DNA from: Paenibacillus mellifer
GTDB lineage: Bacteria; Bacillota; Bacilli; Paenibacillales; Paenibacillaceae
NCBI RefSeq assembly: GCF_023195895.1
Contig: NZ_JALPRK010000002.1
Location: forward strand, 62,001-126,000
Direction of reading: 5' to 3'
Length of the DNA stretch: 64,000 bases
In this document: piece by piece, positions 43,275 through 51,186 of the stretch
Position numbering within the stretch: the first letter of the stretch is position 1
Layout: each line of letters opens with the position of its first letter
The notes under the pieces: model-generated
Database searches by the model: none
The model's input: the letters and a program-made list of their open reading frames with translations, nothing else
Told to the model about the DNA's origin: nothing
Translations under genes and position numbers: made by a program

Positions 43275-43592
43275 ATGGATGAGCATTCTCATGCGATGTG
43301 TCCGCGATTTGAATCGGCTTTTTCGTTTCTAGGCAAGCGTTGGAACGGTTTGATCATCAATACGCTGATGAGCGGGCCGAAACGATTCAAGGATATTTCC
43401 AATCAGATTCCTTCCATGAGCGATAAAATGTTGTCGGAGCGGATGAAGGATTTGGAATGTGAAGGGATCTTGATCCGTCACGTTTATCCGGAGACACCGG
43501 TTCGTATTGAATATGAATTGACCGAGAAGGGGCGTGCGCTTCGTTCGGTAATGGATGAGGTTCAGGCTTGGGCATCCGAATGGATCAAGTGA
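43275..43592 (+). CDS. HxlR family transcriptional regulator
   Basis: A 105-residue MarR/DUF24 winged helix: FLGKRWNGLIINTLMSGPKRFKDI, MLSERMKDLECEGILIR, YELTEKGRAL. Cys9 near the N-terminus (AMCPRFESAF) matches the redox-sensing Cys of HypR/YodB-type members. GAGGTG precedes ATG 43275. The flavoprotein downstream is a likely target. Confidence 0.9.
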   Translation: MDEHSHAMCPRFESAFSFLGKRWNGLIINTLMSGPKRFKDISNQIPSMSDKMLSERMKDLECEGILIRHVYPETPVRIEYELTEKGRALRSVMDEVQAWASEWIK

Positions 43593-43650
43593 TCGGCATG
43601 CCGTTACCGGCGAGCGGGCGGCATGAAAACAATAGAAAGTGGGTGTACTT

Positions 43651-44217
43651 GTGGCTGAGGTAATAGTTATCGGAGCAGGACCGGCGGGAGCCAGCGCAGC
43701 GCTTTTCTTGGCCAAAGCGGGAAAAGAAACTCTCGTTCTGGACAGCAACGCTAGCATGACCAAACGGGCATGGATCGAGAATCATTACGGCGCGAAGGAA
43801 ATCTCCGGACCGGATCTGCTGAAGATCGGACGGGAGCAAGCGGAGAAATTCGGCGCGAAATTCATTGAGGAAAAAGTGACGGGCGTGGATACGAACGGCG
43901 GATCGAAAGTGACCGTCAAGACCGAATCCGGCCGCAGTTATGAAGCGTCCCATATTGTATTGGCCACTGGTGCGCTAACCGATCTTGCAAGCGCTATCGG
44001 CTTGGAGCTGAAGGATGGCCGGGAGCCTAGAATCAAAACGGTGATTGCTACTGACGGCGAAGGCCGTACGAGCATTCCGCGCGTTTGGGCAGCGGGAACG
44101 GTTGCCGGGGTTAGCGTGCATACCATCATCACCGCCGGTGACGGTGCGAAGGTTGCGATCGAGCTGATCAGTGAGCTGAACGGCGAGCGTTACGTTGACC
44201 ACGACGTACTTAAGTAA
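43651..44217 (+). CDS. short FAD-dependent oxidoreductase, thioredoxin-reductase-like
   Basis: A 188-residue flavoprotein: GAGPAGASAALFLAKAG (FAD site), HIVLATGA, and IPRVWAAGTVAG (second FAD motif). It has no CxxC redox pair and no NAD domain, so it is about 60% of thioredoxin reductase length and cannot act as one. GTG 43651 (or 43639). Probably an electron-transfer or detoxification flavoprotein under control of the adjacent HxlR regulator. Confidence 0.78.
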   Translation: MAEVIVIGAGPAGASAALFLAKAGKETLVLDSNASMTKRAWIENHYGAKEISGPDLLKIGREQAEKFGAKFIEEKVTGVDTNGGSKVTVKTESGRSYEASHIVLATGALTDLASAIGLELKDGREPRIKTVIATDGEGRTSIPRVWAAGTVAGVSVHTIITAGDGAKVAIELISELNGERYVDHDVLK

Positions 44218-44235
44218 TAAATATGAACATACGAT

Positions 44236-44268
44236 AGGTCTCCTAAGACAGGGGGCCTTTTTATTTTT
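44236..44268 (+). terminator. terminator after the flavoprotein gene
   Basis: GGTCTCCT / AGGGGGCC stem (with wobble pairs) and TTTTTATTTTTT. Confidence 0.75.
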
Positions 44269-44293
44269 TGCGGAAATCAAGTTAGCGTCGCGA

Positions 44294-44336
44294 AGTGAGC
44301 GCAATCACCTAAACAGCGGTGTCCGTGAAGTATGGT
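44294..44336 (+). promoter_or_regulatory. Fnr box and -10 of the ric promoter
   Basis: AGTGA-N6-TCACC at 44294-44309 and a -10-like TATGGT at 44331-44336, exactly 29.5 bases from the box centre, as in the hmp and nirB promoters. The hexamer itself is weak, as expected for an activator-dependent promoter. Confidence 0.6.
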
Positions 44337-44378
44337 GGAGAAGTAAGCTTGACTTCACTATTTCGGGAGGTATTAGGA

Positions 44379-45098
44379 ATGGATATTAACCCATTGGAAT
44401 TTCAAATAACCGATAGAGTTCGAGACATTGTGCTGCGGTTTCCCAAAGCCGCGGATTATTTCCGGCAACGGAAAATCGACTTTTGCTGCGGGGGAAATCG
44501 ACCGATTACCGAGGCGGCGGAAGAAAGTGGGGTTCCGGCAGAGCGGCTGCTGGACGAATTGAACCGTATGATGGCTGAACACCCGCATACCACAGAAGGA
44601 GAGAATTGGCTTCAAGCGTCATCTGCGGACCTGGTCAAACATATCGTAGGCAAACATCATCGTTATTTACGGGAAGAGCTTCCGGAAATTCAAAAATACG
44701 TGACGAAGGTCTCGCGTGTACACGGTGAGGGAGATCCTCATCTGCTTGAGGTGGCCCGATTGTTCGGCGAGTTGCGGCGTGAGTTGTTGGAGCACACGGA
44801 TAAAGAGGAGGCGGAGGTATTCCCGAAGATGCTCAACTGGGATGCCGGCCGTGAGCCCGAAGTGCTCGGGAAACTGCAGGTCGCCATTGCCGATCTGGAA
44901 TCGGAGCATGACGGCGCGGGGAATATCTTGAAGCAATTGCGAGAGTTAACCGAGGATTTTCAACCGCCGACCCATGCCTGTACGACGTATCGCCTTACTT
45001 ACGCGCGCCTGGAGGAGTTGGAGGGAATGACCTTTACGCATGTACATTTGGAAAATAATGTGTTATTCCCACGTTACACTGAGGTAAGGGACATCTAA
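44379..45098 (+). CDS. ric: iron-sulfur cluster repair di-iron protein (RIC; ScdA/YtfE)
   Basis: A 239-residue protein. The N-terminal ScdA_N domain holds Cys36-Cys37 (KIDFCCGGNR) and the hemerythrin-like domain has the di-iron His in VKHIVGKHHRYLRE, LLEHTDKEEAEVFP, DLESEHDGAG and THVHLENNVLFP. It repairs iron centres damaged by NO or peroxide. GGGAGG precedes ATG 44379. Its Fnr box ties it to the hmp and nir genes. Confidence 0.93.
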   Translation: MDINPLEFQITDRVRDIVLRFPKAADYFRQRKIDFCCGGNRPITEAAEESGVPAERLLDELNRMMAEHPHTTEGENWLQASSADLVKHIVGKHHRYLREELPEIQKYVTKVSRVHGEGDPHLLEVARLFGELRRELLEHTDKEEAEVFPKMLNWDAGREPEVLGKLQVAIADLESEHDGAGNILKQLRELTEDFQPPTHACTTYRLTYARLEELEGMTFTHVHLENNVLFPRYTEVRDI

Positions 45099-45215
45099 CA
45101 CAGCGATCCCTCGCTTGCATAAAATTTGAGAACCTGCGCCTTGTCCGTTATCCTTAAGATAAGGAATATTCTATTGCCCGGGTTGGGACAATGATAGGAG
45201 AAGGGCGGGGCGGCA

Positions 45216-45932
45216 ATGCACAAGAGATGGCGATGGCTTGTTGGATGGATGGCAGGAATAGCAATAATCGTGACGGCTTGCGCCCAAGGCCAAATTACGG
45301 ATCAACCGGCACCGGCGGAAGCGCCGAGAACCGACAAAGAACAACCCCACGACATCACATTGACGATCGACGGGGGCACCTTTATTCCCGATGTGACGCG
45401 CAGCCTGCATTACGATTATATGGCTGGGCTAACGGCACGTCATGCGCTGGAGAGCAGCGGGATCGTGAGGTTCACGGAGGATCGATCGGCTATCCAAGCG
45501 GTTGGGGAAGTGTCGCTGGATTCCACTCTGGAGTGGGGAACTCGGCTGAATGACAAAGAGCTGGCTTCCGGCGACTGGGATGAAGAGTTGAAGATCGGCG
45601 ATAAACTGCTCGTCTATGTCAAGACGGTCGACAGTTATGAAGCGATCCCGCATCAGGCGTCCTTGCTACTGATTATCGACGGCGGTAGTCCGGAGAAGAA
45701 ATATTACGTCAATAAATACGACGATAACACGACGGTTAGGGATCTTCTCATACGCAGTGGTATCGTTCAGTTTAATCCCACCAACAAGTCCATAGTGTCT
45801 GTCGGCGGATATACTCCCCAGGAGAACGAACAGTGGATCCTGAAGGTGAACGGGAAGAAGCTGCTGGATACGGGGCTGGATATGAGATTAAAGCCGCAGG
45901 ATAATGTAGAAATTACCTTGAAACAGAAATAA
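45216..45932 (+). CDS. lipoprotein with two DUF4430-like repeats
   Basis: A 238-residue exported protein: basic N-terminus, hydrophobic helix and a lipobox VTAC with Cys22. Two similar modules follow (about 47-130 and 145-237): each starts with a TIDGG or IIDGG strand and ends with a W..LNDKEL or W.LKVNGKK segment and a lysine-rich strand. This resembles the transcobalamin-C-like DUF4430 fold, which can bind a cofactor or surface ligand. Function unknown. It is next to nirB but ends in its own terminator. Confidence 0.7.
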   Translation: MHKRWRWLVGWMAGIAIIVTACAQGQITDQPAPAEAPRTDKEQPHDITLTIDGGTFIPDVTRSLHYDYMAGLTARHALESSGIVRFTEDRSAIQAVGEVSLDSTLEWGTRLNDKELASGDWDEELKIGDKLLVYVKTVDSYEAIPHQASLLLIIDGGSPEKKYYVNKYDDNTTVRDLLIRSGIVQFNPTNKSIVSVGGYTPQENEQWILKVNGKKLLDTGLDMRLKPQDNVEITLKQK

Positions 45933-45958
45933 GTAGGTTTGAACGATACAGCTTATGG

Positions 45959-45999
45959 AATCCGCAATCCTGGTCATAACCGGGGTTGCGGATTTTTTC
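45959..45999 (+). terminator. terminator before the nir operon
   Basis: AATCCGCAATCC / GGGTTGCGGATT stem followed by TTTTTT. Confidence 0.85.
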
Positions 46000-46032
46000 A
46001 ATAGGTTTTCGAAAATAGTTATGACAAAAGAT

Positions 46033-46096
46033 TGTGTAAACTTTCACAATTAATGTGAATGTAATCACAAGATATCTTCAATTTTAAATTTATACT
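46033..46096 (+). promoter_or_regulatory. nirB promoter with two Fnr boxes
   Basis: Boxes TGTGT-N6-TCACA (46033-46048) and TGTGA-N6-TCACA (46054-46069). TATACT at 46091-46096 is 29.5 bases from the centre of the second box, i.e. class II spacing (-41.5). The leader to the ATG is about 70 bases. Confidence 0.8.
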
Positions 46097-46173
46097 AAGA
46101 GTATCACTTAAAAATTGAACTATTCGTAAAGACACTAGAGAACTAGGTATTTATAGGAGGAGGCATTACGAAC

Positions 46174-48609
46174 ATGGGAACGGACAGAGAGAAACTGGTC
46201 GTGATCGGGAACGGAATGGCCGGCATCAGCGCCGTGGAGCAAATCCTGAAGTTGACTACGAAATTTGACATTACGGTCTTCGGAAGCGAGCCGCATCCGA
46301 ACTATAACCGGATTATGCTGTCGTATGTGCTGGAAGGCAGCAAGACGATGGACGACATCGTATTAAATGATTTGAATTGGTATAAGGATCATGGGATTAC
46401 GCTGCATATGGGGACAACCGTTGAGCGGATCGATGCAGAGGCCAAAGAGGTTGTGGTCGATAACGGACAACGTGTTCCGTACGATAAAGTGTTGATTGCT
46501 ACTGGCTCGACTTCGTTTATTCTGCCGATTCCGGGCAGCGATAAGGAAGGGGTCGTTGGCTTCCGCGATATCGCAGATTGCGAGCAAATGCTGCAAGCGG
46601 CCAGAACTTGCAAGAAGGCGGCTGTGATCGGCGGCGGCCTGCTTGGTTTGGAAGCAGCCAAGGGGCTCGTACAGCTTGGCATGGACGTAACGGTCGTACA
46701 TTTGATGGAAGACCTGATGGAACGCCAGTTGGATCATCAAGCGGCAGGCATGCTGCAAGCGGAGCTGGAACGTCAAGGCATCAAGTTCAAGATGGGCGCG
46801 CAAACGAAAGAGCTGCTCGGGGACAACCGGGTTAGCGGTCTGCGGTTCACGGACGGAACGGAGCTTGAGGCGGAATTCGTCGTTATGGCCGTAGGGATCA
46901 AACCGAATGTCGCCGTTGCCAAGGCCAGCGGAATGGAAGTGAACCGCGGGATCGTGGTTAACGACTTCATGCAAACCTCGCTTGAGGGAGTTTACTCGGT
47001 TGGCGAATGCACCGAGCACCGCGGAATCTGTTACGGTCTGGTCGCGCCGCTGTTCGAGCAGGGGAACGTATTGGCCAAACATATCAGCGGCGTAGACACT
47101 CCGCCTTATGAAGGTTCGGTCGTGTCGACCAAGCTGAAAATTTCCGGCGTAGACGTCTTCTCGACTGGCGAATTCATCGACGGGCCGGAGCATACGGTCA
47201 TTGCGAACAAGGACGATTGGAAACGCACGTATAAGAAAATTCTCCTGAAGGATGGCAAGCTGGTAGGTGCGGTGCTGTTCGGCGATATCACGGATTCGAC
47301 CGAGCTGCAGAAGCTAATCAAGCAAGGCGCAGAGATGACCGACGAATTGTACGAGTCGCTGATGGGCGGAGGCTGCTGCGGCGGCGGAGCCAAGAAGAAG
47401 GCCTCGGTCGAAACGATGAGCGACGAGGAAATCGTCTGTGGCTGTAACGGGGTTACCAAAGGCACGATCGTCGACTGTGTCGTGAATCAAGGGATGACGA
47501 CGGTGGACGAGATCAAGGCATGCACCGGGGCGACCCGTTCTTGCGGCGGGTGTAAACCGGTCGTGGAGCAAATCTTGCAATATGTACTTGGAGACGGCTT
47601 CACGCAAACAGCGAAGCAGGGGATTTGCGGCTGCACGACGCTGAGCCGCGATGAGATCGTTGCGGAGATCAAGGAGAAAGGTCTGCAAACAACCAAAGAG
47701 GTCATGAACGTACTCGGATGGTCGCAACCGGAAGGCTGCTCGAAGTGCCGGCCCGCCATCAACTACTACCTCGGCATGATTTACCCGGATACGCACGAGG
47801 ATGAGAAGGCTTCGCGTTTCGTCAACGAACGAATGAATGCCAACATCCAGAAGGATGGCACTTACACAGTGGTGCCGCGGATGTACGGCGGTGTAACAAC
47901 TCCGGAAGACCTGAAGAAGATCGCCGACGTCTCCTTGAAATACGATGTCAAAGTAGTGAAGGTCACGGGCGGACAACGGCTCGACTTGATCGGTGTGAAG
48001 AAAGAAGATCTGCCGAAAGTTTGGGAAGAGCTGGATATGCCGTCGGGGTATGCTTATGCCAAATCGCTGCGTACGGTCAAAACATGTGTAGGTTCGCAAT
48101 TCTGCCGCTTCGGCACCCAGGACTCGATGGGCATGGGCGCGCTGCTGGAACGTAAATTCGAACGGCTTGATTTCCCGGCCAAATTCAAAATGGCCGTAAA
48201 CGGCTGCCCGCGTAACTGTGCCGAATCGTGCACCAAGGACATTGGTATCGTCGGCAATGACGGCGGTTGGGAGATCTTCATCGGCGGTAACGGCGGGATT
48301 AAGGCGCGGTTGGCGGATTCGCTCTGCAAGGTGAAAACCGATGAGGAACTGATCGAGCTGTGCGGTGCAATCATGCAATATTACCGCGAAACCGGCAACT
48401 ACTTGGAGAGAACGTCGGAGTGGGTAGAACGGATGGGCCTCGAGCATATTCGCTCGGTTGTCGTAGACGACACCGAGAACCGCAAGGCGTTGATGGAGCG
48501 TATTGAATTTGCCTTGAATCAAGTAACAGATCCATGGAAAAAAGTGCTGAACGATGATGAGCAACGCGGTAAATTGTATCATTCGTTGGAAATGAGCAAC
48601 CAGCTGTAG
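46174..48609 (+). CDS. nirB: NADH-dependent nitrite reductase large subunit
   Basis: An 811-residue cytosolic enzyme reducing nitrite to ammonium. Order: FAD/NAD oxidoreductase domain (about 1-400; VIGNGMAGISAVE, VIGGGLLGLEAAKG), two BFD-like [2Fe-2S] Cys regions (CGCNGVTKGT .. SCGGCKP; CGCTTLSRDE .. CSKCRPA), then the siroheme/[4Fe-4S] sulfite-reductase-like domain with TCVGSQFCRFG and GCPRNCAESC. A Gly/Cys-rich LMGGGCCGGGAKKK linker precedes the first BFD domain. AGGAGGAGG upstream of the ATG. Confidence 0.96.
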   Translation: MGTDREKLVVIGNGMAGISAVEQILKLTTKFDITVFGSEPHPNYNRIMLSYVLEGSKTMDDIVLNDLNWYKDHGITLHMGTTVERIDAEAKEVVVDNGQRVPYDKVLIATGSTSFILPIPGSDKEGVVGFRDIADCEQMLQAARTCKKAAVIGGGLLGLEAAKGLVQLGMDVTVVHLMEDLMERQLDHQAAGMLQAELERQGIKFKMGAQTKELLGDNRVSGLRFTDGTELEAEFVVMAVGIKPNVAVAKASGMEVNRGIVVNDFMQTSLEGVYSVGECTEHRGICYGLVAPLFEQGNVLAKHISGVDTPPYEGSVVSTKLKISGVDVFSTGEFIDGPEHTVIANKDDWKRTYKKILLKDGKLVGAVLFGDITDSTELQKLIKQGAEMTDELYESLMGGGCCGGGAKKKASVETMSDEEIVCGCNGVTKGTIVDCVVNQGMTTVDEIKACTGATRSCGGCKPVVEQILQYVLGDGFTQTAKQGICGCTTLSRDEIVAEIKEKGLQTTKEVMNVLGWSQPEGCSKCRPAINYYLGMIYPDTHEDEKASRFVNERMNANIQKDGTYTVVPRMYGGVTTPEDLKKIADVSLKYDVKVVKVTGGQRLDLIGVKKEDLPKVWEELDMPSGYAYAKSLRTVKTCVGSQFCRFGTQDSMGMGALLERKFERLDFPAKFKMAVNGCPRNCAESCTKDIGIVGNDGGWEIFIGGNGGIKARLADSLCKVKTDEELIELCGAIMQYYRETGNYLERTSEWVERMGLEHIRSVVVDDTENRKALMERIEFALNQVTDPWKKVLNDDEQRGKLYHSLEMSNQL

Positions 48610-48641
48610 TGTAACGTCCAAAGCGAAAGGGGTTATAAAGT

Positions 48642-48989
48642 ATGAAGATCGAGTTGAGTGGCGATACGTTTTACCCGGTCGGCGCCCTGGAGAATTTCTT
48701 GCCACAGATCGGGCGAGTCGTGGAACTAGGCGATCTGCCGATCGCGGTGTTCCGTACGTCGGATGGTCGAATATTTGCCGCGCTGAACCAGAATCCACAT
48801 CCAAAGGGCGGACCGCTGGCCGAGGGCATCGTTTCGGGTCATTATCTGTATGATCCGTTGTACGACTGGAAAATCGACCTGACCACCGGGCTCGTTCAAG
48901 CGCCGGATACCGGCCGGGTGACGATGTTCCCGGTCAAGGTGGAAGAGGGACAGGTTTTCATTGCCGCAGCGGTGCTGCAGCAAGCGTAA
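48642..48989 (+). CDS. nirD: nitrite reductase small subunit
   Basis: A 115-residue Rieske-fold protein (YPVGALENFLPQIGRVVELGDLPIAVFRTSDG .. DPLYDWKIDLTTG). It has no cysteine, so no Rieske cluster; this is the usual NirD state. It assists NirB. 32 bases after nirB in the same transcript. Confidence 0.92.
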   Translation: MKIELSGDTFYPVGALENFLPQIGRVVELGDLPIAVFRTSDGRIFAALNQNPHPKGGPLAEGIVSGHYLYDPLYDWKIDLTTGLVQAPDTGRVTMFPVKVEEGQVFIAAAVLQQA

Positions 48990-49003
48990 GCGGGGTGAAC
49001 TGA

Positions 49004-49037
49004 AGCGCGGTGATCGAGAGGTCGCCGTGCTTTTTTT
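49004..49037 (+). terminator. terminator-like hairpin between nirD and nirC
   Basis: AGCGCGGTGA / TCGCCGTGCT stem (wobble pairs) followed by seven T bases. It may lower nirC expression relative to nirBD. Confidence 0.7.
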
Positions 49038-49074
49038 GAAAGCAGGACAGGCTTAATATGGGGGAGGAACACAA

Positions 49075-49857
49075 ATGTTTACACAAAATGTGGAAGCGAT
49101 CGTGGAAACGGCAGTCAAGAAAAAGGAGAAGATGAATGAAAGTCTGTCCCGGTATTTCGTATCGGCCATGCTGGCAGGGGCTTATGTCGGGTTGGGGATC
49201 ATTCTGATCTTCAGCATAGGCGGACCGCTGGCCGCGGTCAAATCGCCGTATCAGACGATGTTGATGGGGATGTCCTTCGGACTGGCCCTGACGTTGGTTG
49301 TATTTGCCGGCTCGGAGTTGTTTACTGGCAATAATATGTTCTTTACGGCAAGTACGCTCGCGAAGCGGACAACGGTTGGCGATACGGCGAAGAACTGGAC
49401 TCTTGTTTTTCTAGGCAACCTGGCAGGCGCATTGGTGCTTTGTTTGCTCATCGTCGGCAGCGGTTTGTTTAAGACAGCCGCGCCAGAGCATTTGATCTTT
49501 GCCGCTTCCGCCAAGAAGATGGGCGCTCCGGTGACGGAGCTGTTCTTTCGCGGGATTCTGTGTAACTGGCTTGTGTGTTTGGCGCTTTGGATGGCGAATC
49601 GGGCCAAGGAGGATATCGCTAAGCTCGTCTTGATCTGGTGGTGCCTCTATGCGTTTATCGCGAGTGGTTACGAGCATAGCGTGGCCAATATGACTTTGCT
49701 CAGCTTGTCGCTGCTGCTTCCGAATCATCCGGATACGATTACGGTTGCAGGCTGGCTGCACAACATGGTGCCGGTTACTCTAGGCAATATGGTTGGCGGC
49801 GCCGTGTTTGTCGGTATGGCCTACTGGTTTATTTCGCCCGTGCGTAAGAAAGCATAA
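49075..49857 (+). CDS. nirC: nitrite transporter, formate/nitrite transporter family
   Basis: A 260-residue FNT-family channel with six membrane helices (for example SAMLAGAYVGLGIILIFS and GNMVGGAVFVGMAYWF) and the GSELFTGNNMFF motif of the family. Next to nirBD it most likely carries nitrite in or out. Confidence 0.9.
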   Translation: MFTQNVEAIVETAVKKKEKMNESLSRYFVSAMLAGAYVGLGIILIFSIGGPLAAVKSPYQTMLMGMSFGLALTLVVFAGSELFTGNNMFFTASTLAKRTTVGDTAKNWTLVFLGNLAGALVLCLLIVGSGLFKTAAPEHLIFAASAKKMGAPVTELFFRGILCNWLVCLALWMANRAKEDIAKLVLIWWCLYAFIASGYEHSVANMTLLSLSLLLPNHPDTITVAGWLHNMVPVTLGNMVGGAVFVGMAYWFISPVRKKA

Positions 49858-49876
49858 GTTTGATCAGCTGCGTAGG

Positions 49877-49932
49877 ATCCCCTCAAGTTCGTCTGGCTGA
49901 GACGTGACTTGGGGGGATTATTTGTTTTATTT
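49877..49932 (+). terminator. terminator after nirC
   Basis: ATCCCCTCAAGT / ACTTGGGGGGAT stem followed by TATTTGTTTTATTT. Confidence 0.8.
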
Positions 49933-49952
49933 GGGAAAGGGATAAAGTAAAA

Positions 49953-49982
49953 AACCGTCCAACCAATGAAGGGACGGTTCAA
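49953..49982 (-). terminator. terminator after fnr
   Basis: On the minus strand AACCGTCC / GGACGGTT stem followed by TTTTT, just after the fnr stop. Confidence 0.8.
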
Positions 49983-50028
49983 TTCGCTAGAACTAGCGTC
50001 TATATGAATGTAGAAGGGAGGGGGGCAA

Positions 50029-50745
50029 TTAGATGCGGCAAATTTCGTTCGGACACAGCTCACAATGGCAAATATCCTGCAGCATCACGAGGTCTTTGAT
50101 CACGATCATGCCGTTCTCGTACTCCAGTGCGTCCTTCTTACGCAGGTCGCTCAGCATCCGGTTGACGCTCTCGCGTGTTGCTCCGATCATGTTGGACAAG
50201 TCAGTGTGGGTGATCTTCTTGTTGATCAGAATGGTGTCTCCATGCTGTTCGCCGTACGTATTGCTAAGGCGGATCAATGTCGAGCACAATGCGCCGGGTT
50301 TGCCGTACATCATCAAGTCACGGAATTTCGTCTGCGTCAACCGATGATGGATCCCCATCCATTTCATGAAATCGATGGCGAAATCACAATGCTGGCAGAT
50401 CATAATTTCCAGGTCCTTCTGCTCGATGACGCCAATTTCACAGTCTTCGATGACTTCGGCAGTGAAGCTATGCTTCGTGCTGAAGAACGGATCGGCCTGA
50501 CCAACCATGTCACCGCGACCATACATGTACAGGATCAATTCCTTGCCTTCATCCGTCGATTTGGTCAACTTCACACGGCCGCGTTTGATGTAGAACAGTT
50601 TATCGGAAAAGTCACCTTCCCAGAACAAATGCGTCCCCTCGGGATATGCTTTGTCTTTCATCGTAACGAGAAGGCGATTAAAGTTTTGCTCTGTAAAACA
50701 GCTCGTATTACCGCGGGGCAGGGTGGCATTTAAAATTTCACTCAT
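50029..50745 (-). CDS. fnr: oxygen-sensing transcriptional regulator Fnr
   Basis: A 238-residue Crp/Fnr protein. The C-terminal cluster DICHCELCPNEICRI has Cys226, 228, 231 and 236; the Bacillus Fnr [4Fe-4S] ligands have the same C-x2-C-x4-C spacing at the C-terminus. Asp143 lies in the linker helix, where Bacillus Fnr uses an Asp as the fourth ligand. Winged helix ITHTDLSNMIGATRESVNRML. It activates anaerobic genes when the cluster is intact. Divergent from adhE. Confidence 0.94.
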   Translation of the reverse strand: MSEILNATLPRGNTSCFTEQNFNRLLVTMKDKAYPEGTHLFWEGDFSDKLFYIKRGRVKLTKSTDEGKELILYMYGRGDMVGQADPFFSTKHSFTAEVIEDCEIGVIEQKDLEIMICQHCDFAIDFMKWMGIHHRLTQTKFRDLMMYGKPGALCSTLIRLSNTYGEQHGDTILINKKITHTDLSNMIGATRESVNRMLSDLRKKDALEYENGMIVIKDLVMLQDICHCELCPNEICRI

Positions 50746-50859
50746 TATCGATTTCCCCTTTGTACTCCAAATTTTTCTGAAAATTTTAAATTAATTATAT
50801 AACGTTTTTTTGGTTTTTTGGGGGCCGTAAAGCCTGAAAAAGTGTCGAAATTTCAACAT

Positions 50860-50903
50860 TGTGAGAAAATTCACTTTGTCGGCTAGTATAGATGCGCTAT
50901 GTA
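50860..50903 (+). promoter_or_regulatory. Fnr box in the fnr-adhE intergenic region
   Basis: TGTGA-N6-TCACT at 50860-50875, followed by TATGTA at 50898-50903, 30.5 bases from the box centre. It could drive a distal adhE transcript or act on the fnr promoter on the other strand. The fnr start region has a minus-strand TATAAT at 50799-50794. Confidence 0.55.
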
Positions 50904-51019
50904 AAGCGCAAATTAACAGGCTTGAAGCAGATCAAAATCAATTCAAAATTTTCACGCAATATAAAGTATATATGAAAATAAAATCATGGCAAGTGAAAAC
51001 TTTCAACTTTTTTAAAGTA

Positions 51020-51063
51020 TGTGAAATAATTCACTATACAAAGATCATCCCCTGTGCTATGAT
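51020..51063 (+). promoter_or_regulatory. adhE promoter with Fnr box
   Basis: TGTGA-N6-TCACT at 51020-51035 and an extended -10 TGCTATGAT ending at 51063; the hexamer TATGAT starts 30.5 bases from the box centre, one base off the class II spacing seen elsewhere. Confidence 0.7.
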
Positions 51064-51109
51064 CAAGACATAAAGAGAAGCACACAAGCTTCATAAGGGT
51101 TAGCTTGCA

Positions 51110-51125
51110 AGTGAATTTTTTCACG
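51110..51125 (+). promoter_or_regulatory. third Fnr-like box, inside the adhE leader
   Basis: AGTGA-N6-TCACG, downstream of the predicted start site. Binding here could repress or modulate rather than activate. Confidence 0.45.
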
Positions 51126-51186
51126 AGACATGATCACCCGTTCCTGCAGGCAAAAATCCTTAACACAACTTAGGAGGATGAGAGAG

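Noticed and set aside
43651-44217. Thioredoxin reductase (trxB)
   Set aside because: The CxxC redox pair and NAD domain are missing and the protein is too short, so the trxB name would mislead.
47314-48804. A 496-residue minus-strand open frame across nirB
   Set aside because: Shadow of nirB with no domain, start signal or promoter; it runs into nirD.
50861-51073. A 70-residue open frame in the fnr-adhE gap
   Set aside because: It starts inside an Fnr box, spans the second box and the -10, has no ribosome site and unusual low-complexity composition; better read as regulatory DNA.
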